A DNA stretch of 25,612 bases from CAYPKG01 sp964411275. GTDB lineage: Bacteria; Bacillota; Clostridia; Christensenellales; CAG-138. The stretch covers positions 1 to 25,612 of the forward strand of contig CAYPKG010000026.1 of the NCBI GenBank assembly GCA_964411275.1, in the 5' to 3' direction. Numbering within the stretch: position 1 is the first letter of the stretch; each line of letters opens with the position of its first letter. Under the pieces are notes generated by a model, which worked only from the letters and a program-made list of their open reading frames with translations, ran no database searches and was not told the DNA's origin. A program made the position numbers and the translations under genes. Positions 23,149-25,612 of the stretch are shown here, piece by piece.

Positions 23149-24405
23149 ATGGACCGGCAGACATTCTTTTTGCAGCAAATCAAAGGCTCGATGATGCCCT
23201 CCACCGGCTGCACAGAACCGGTGGCGATTGCACTCAATACCGCAACAGCCAGAAAACATGCCAAAGGCACCCTTCAAAAGCTTACCATTACAATGGATCC
23301 CTATCTCTATAAAAACGCCATGGGCGTGGGCATTCCCGGCAGCGACGAGCGGGGCGTGGCGCTGTGCGCGGCGCTGGGCGTGACCGGTGGGGACGCCGAC
23401 TCGGCCATGCTGGTGCTTGGAAACGTAACTCCCGAAGACCTACAAAAAGCCAAGGCCATGCGCGATGCGGGGCTTGTTGAGGTCAAGGTGTTGCCTGAGG
23501 GCACGACGTTGTTTATTCAGACGGAAATAGAAACGGACGAGGACAGGGTTCGGGTTATCACCTGGGACGAGCACACCAACATCGTTGATATCTCCCACGC
23601 GCCCTATGAGCCGTTTGTATATCGGGAAGAGCCTCTTGGCGAAGCGCCCATTCAGCAATACGACATCGTAGATTTTGTGGAGTTTGCGGACACGGTACCC
23701 ATTGCGGAATTGGGCTTTTTGAAGGAAGGGCTTGAGATGAACCGGCGCATCGCCAAAGAGGGCGCACAGTCTGGCCTCGGGGAGCAGCTGCGGCTTCTGG
23801 CGGAAAAGGGGTATCTCCCGGACAGTCCCACGACGGCTGCAAAGCGGCTTGCGGCCTCCGGCTCTTATGCGCGTATGAGCGGGATTTCTCTCCCTGTGAT
23901 GACGGCCACCGGCAGCGGCAATCAGGGCATTACACTGTTTTTGACAATCGACGGCGCGGCCGACAAGCTTGGCATAACAGAGGAGAAAGAGCTTCGGGCC
24001 ATTGCCCTGGCTGCGCTTGTAAACGTATTTGGAAAAACGTACATCGGCGCGCTTTCAGCGGTCTGCGCCTGCGGCGTAGCGTCTGGCCTGGGGGCGTCCA
24101 TCGGAATATGCTATATGCTGGGCGCGAACAAGGCGCAGATGCTGGGTGCGGCGAAAAACGTGCTGGGCTCCATATCCGGCATGATTTGTGATGGCGCGAA
24201 AGAGGGCTGCGCCCATAAGGTGGAGCTGTCGGCAGGGCTTGCGGTTGATGCGGCATTGCTGGCGGTCAGCGGCGGTGCGGTTTCCGAAAACGACGGCATT
24301 CTCGCGGGGGACCTGCACGGACTATTTTCAAACCTCGGATACCTGGTGACAAAGGGCATGGCAAAGACCAATGAGGCCATCGTGGACATCATGACAAAAA
24401 AATAG
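23149..24405 (+). CDS. cyuA: L-cysteine desulfidase / L-serine dehydratase alpha-like protein (CyuA, UPF0597 family)
   Basis: 418 residues. Members with an oxygen-sensitive [4Fe-4S] cluster break L-cysteine into sulfide, ammonia and pyruvate. The signature PSTGCTEPVAIAL gives Cys21; further conserved cysteines are Cys306, Cys308, Cys321, Cys347 and Cys354 in VCACGVASGLG, GICYM and MICDGAKEGCAHK. Domain content matches UPF0597/YhaM. The ATG at 23149 follows GGGAGG by about 8 nt; the frame is open to 23131 but that ATG lies before the site. No cysteine transporter is beside it. The repeat array just upstream probably regulates it. Confidence 0.88.
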   Translation: MDRQTFFLQQIKGSMMPSTGCTEPVAIALNTATARKHAKGTLQKLTITMDPYLYKNAMGVGIPGSDERGVALCAALGVTGGDADSAMLVLGNVTPEDLQKAKAMRDAGLVEVKVLPEGTTLFIQTEIETDEDRVRVITWDEHTNIVDISHAPYEPFVYREEPLGEAPIQQYDIVDFVEFADTVPIAELGFLKEGLEMNRRIAKEGAQSGLGEQLRLLAEKGYLPDSPTTAAKRLAASGSYARMSGISLPVMTATGSGNQGITLFLTIDGAADKLGITEEKELRAIALAALVNVFGKTYIGALSAVCACGVASGLGASIGICYMLGANKAQMLGAAKNVLGSISGMICDGAKEGCAHKVELSAGLAVDAALLAVSGGAVSENDGILAGDLHGLFSNLGYLVTKGMAKTNEAIVDIMTKK

Positions 24406-24494
24406 GTTTAGCGCCTTAGCTTAAGCAGAGTGAGCGCAATGGAGCATTTCCGGCGGATTTGCAGGATATTGCTTGGGTTATGGGAAAAAGATGC

Positions 24495-24523
24495 TTGCAT
24501 CCGGGGGTTGAGCGTGGTATAAT
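24495..24523 (+). promoter_or_regulatory. Promoter of rpsT
   Basis: TTGCAT (24495-24500) and a perfect TATAAT (24518-24523) with a 17-nt spacer; TGG before the -10 makes it extended. Transcription should begin near 24530. Confidence 0.8.
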
Positions 24524-24533
24524 CCTGTGTGTT

Positions 24534-24613
24534 CGGTAAAAACCGGCAGTCATTGGGACTGTTTGAATGTTGAACAGGCGCAAAGTGATTTGCAGCATTG
24601 CAAATAGGGGGTG
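24534..24613 (+). promoter_or_regulatory. rpsT leader with three hairpins reaching the ribosome binding site
   Basis: In series: CGGT/ACCG (24534-24545), CAGTC/GACTG (24547-24561) and a 7-bp ATTTGCA/TGCAAAT stem (24588-24594 with 24599-24605) that ends next to AGGGGGTG (24606-24613). S20 represses its own translation in E. coli, so an autoregulatory leader is plausible. I did not recognise a named leader family. Confidence 0.4.
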
Positions 24614-24620
24614 AATTGTT

Positions 24621-24890
24621 TTGGCAAATATCAAGTCTGCGAAAAAGCGGGTCGGCATCGCGGCAAAGCAGAATCTGCGCAACCGCGTGGTCAATTCCGC
24701 TGTAAAGACCTCCATCAAGCGGTACGACCAGGCCCTCCAGGCCGGCGACGCGACAGTGGCGGAAGCGGCTTATCTAAAAGCGGTCAGCAGCGTAGATAAG
24801 GCGGCGGCCAAGGGCGTCATTCATAAAAACGCCGCGAACCGCAAAAAAGCGCAGTTGGCCATCAAGCGCAGCGCGTCTGCAGCCAACTAA
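24621..24890 (+). CDS. rpsT: 30S ribosomal protein S20
   Basis: 89 residues, highly basic, all helical. It begins MANIKSAKKRVGIAAKQNLRN, as S20 does, and binds 16S rRNA early in 30S assembly. The start is a TTG with AGGGGGTG 7 nt upstream; TTG starts are known for rpsT and can lower expression. It is a single-gene unit with its own promoter and terminator. Confidence 0.97.
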   Translation: MANIKSAKKRVGIAAKQNLRNRVVNSAVKTSIKRYDQALQAGDATVAEAAYLKAVSSVDKAAAKGVIHKNAANRKKAQLAIKRSASAAN

Positions 24891-24910
24891 GCCCCCGTAA
24901 TAAATAGAGC

Positions 24911-24944
24911 AAAAAAGACTTCCGAGGAATTGGAAGCCTTTTTT
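24911..24944. terminator. Bidirectional intrinsic terminator after rpsT
   Basis: AAAAAAG and CTTCC (24911-24923) pair with GGAAG and CTTTTTT (24932-24944) with one A/C mismatch. T runs lie at both ends, so it also serves the opposing gene ending at 24989. Confidence 0.8.
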
Positions 24945-24988
24945 ATGGTTGGGGAAGAGAAGTATGGCGGGACGCACCCTCAAAAAGT

Positions 24989-25465
24989 TTATTTGGCCGG
25001 CGTAAAGAATTCAGGATTGATCACCAGCCCATAGAAAACGTACAGTGCCAGAAGCACTCCCAAAGTGATAATCAGCCAAATTCGAACCGTAGGAATTTTT
25101 CTTGCGGCATACCGTTCAAATAAGTTCGGGACCAGCAGCGCCAGAACTACCGCAATTATGAGATTGAACCTTGCAATCGTCTCAATGCGCCCAAACACCG
25201 TCAGCGCAAGCCCGCTTAATACCCCCAGCACTATTCCACCAATAATCTGATACGTTTTCCAGCGTTTTTCATCGATGGCGGCAACCTTCTTCTGAAAGGG
25301 AGTGGGTTCCGGCTCCGGTTCCGGCACTTCGGGCTCCTCGGGTTCCTCGGACTTTTCCGGCATAGGCTCGGGCTTTGGCCGGTCGCCTAAATCGGGGAAT
25401 ATATCGAAATCTTCTCCCAGCAGCCGGGGCGTTTCTGGGGCCTCTTCCTTCTTTTGAAACAGCAT
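24989..25465 (-). CDS. Hypothetical membrane protein with acidic proline-rich N-terminus
   Basis: No family recognised. 158 residues. The cytoplasmic-looking N-terminal part (1-70) is rich in Glu and Pro, with PEPE-type repeats at about 30-56. Three hydrophobic segments follow at about 73-91, 100-113 and 128-147. I chose the ATG at 25465, with GGAGG 6 nt upstream; a longer frame starts at 25486 before that site. It stands alone, with its own promoter and a shared terminator. There is no sign of an enzyme motif. Confidence 0.7.
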   Translation of the reverse strand: MLFQKKEEAPETPRLLGEDFDIFPDLGDRPKPEPMPEKSEEPEEPEVPEPEPEPTPFQKKVAAIDEKRWKTYQIIGGIVLGVLSGLALTVFGRIETIARFNLIIAVVLALLVPNLFERYAARKIPTVRIWLIITLGVLLALYVFYGLVINPEFFTPAK

Positions 25466-25504
25466 GGCAATCCTCCAATTGTGCATTCAAGTATCGGTAT
25501 TTCT

Positions 25505-25533
25505 ATTATGGCATACCGGCGGCATGATTGCAA
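25505..25533 (-). promoter_or_regulatory. Promoter for the hypothetical membrane protein
   Basis: On the minus strand TTGCAA (25528-25533) and CATAAT (25505-25510) with a 17-nt spacer, 39 nt before the chosen start codon. Confidence 0.5.
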
Positions 25534-25612
25534 TTCACCAGTTATCGGTGCGCAAAACAGTGGAGTGCTATCATAAAAGTGCAGACCCAAAACACCCAAA
25601 ATCTGATAGAAT

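Overview
The window looks like chromosome from a spore-forming Clostridia-type member of the Bacillota with fairly high GC for that group (rough impression, about 55%). The grounds are an intact pro-sigma-K gene and a BofA-type inhibitor of its processing, RNase J with a YlbF-family protein, an IspH-ribosomal protein S1 fusion, a CD1247-type protein beside EF-P, strong AGGAGG ribosome binding sites, TTG starts and sigma-A promoters. I see no rRNA, tRNA, CRISPR array, phage module, transposase or other obvious mobile element. Most of the window is core housekeeping DNA.

Layout. 1-200: non-coding, several hairpins. 239-5726 (+): bofA; a roughly 490-nt untranslated stretch with its own promoter; rnj and a ylbF-like gene (mRNA decay); mltG; a U32-family gene whose pairing with mltG suggests tRNA U34 hydroxylation. 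5831-6280 (+): a small unknown gene whose frame runs through a terminator into the antisense of sigK. 6095-6802 (-): sigK. 6979-8935 (+): an endonuclease IV-like TIM-barrel protein, efp and a cysteine-rich CD1247-type protein. 9015-10040 (-): a Gfo/Idh oxidoreductase. 10267-11568 (+): a class V PLP enzyme. 11666-18950 (-): a tight seven-gene operon, transcribed in the order surE, a MurR/RpiR regulator, a histidine phosphatase, a baiN-like flavoprotein, cmk, plsC, ispH-rpsA, with one good promoter in front of surE. 19136-24890 (+): ridA, a class A penicillin-binding protein, a GntR/FCD regulator, an L-cysteine desulfidase and rpsT. 24989-25465 (-): an acidic, proline-rich membrane protein of unknown function.

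How the genes relate. BofA and sigma-K belong to the same mother-cell checkpoint: BofA restrains the protease that removes the pro-sequence of sigma-K. RNase J and YlbF-type proteins both act in mRNA turnover. MltG and the class A PBP act on peptidoglycan. EF-P, S20, S1 and probably the U32 protein serve translation. The seven-gene operon joins nucleotide metabolism (surE, cmk), phospholipid synthesis (plsC), isoprenoid synthesis (ispH) and translation (S1).

The less ordinary material is mostly non-coding: a 32-nt dispersed repeat found twice, with a possible third degenerate copy; a long potentially structured leader before rnj; 18-bp tandem repeats carrying extended -10 elements beside a 15-bp perfect palindrome before the cysteine desulfidase gene; a series of hairpins abutting the rpsT ribosome binding site; and the run-on small gene facing sigK. 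I found no clear multi-gene novel system.
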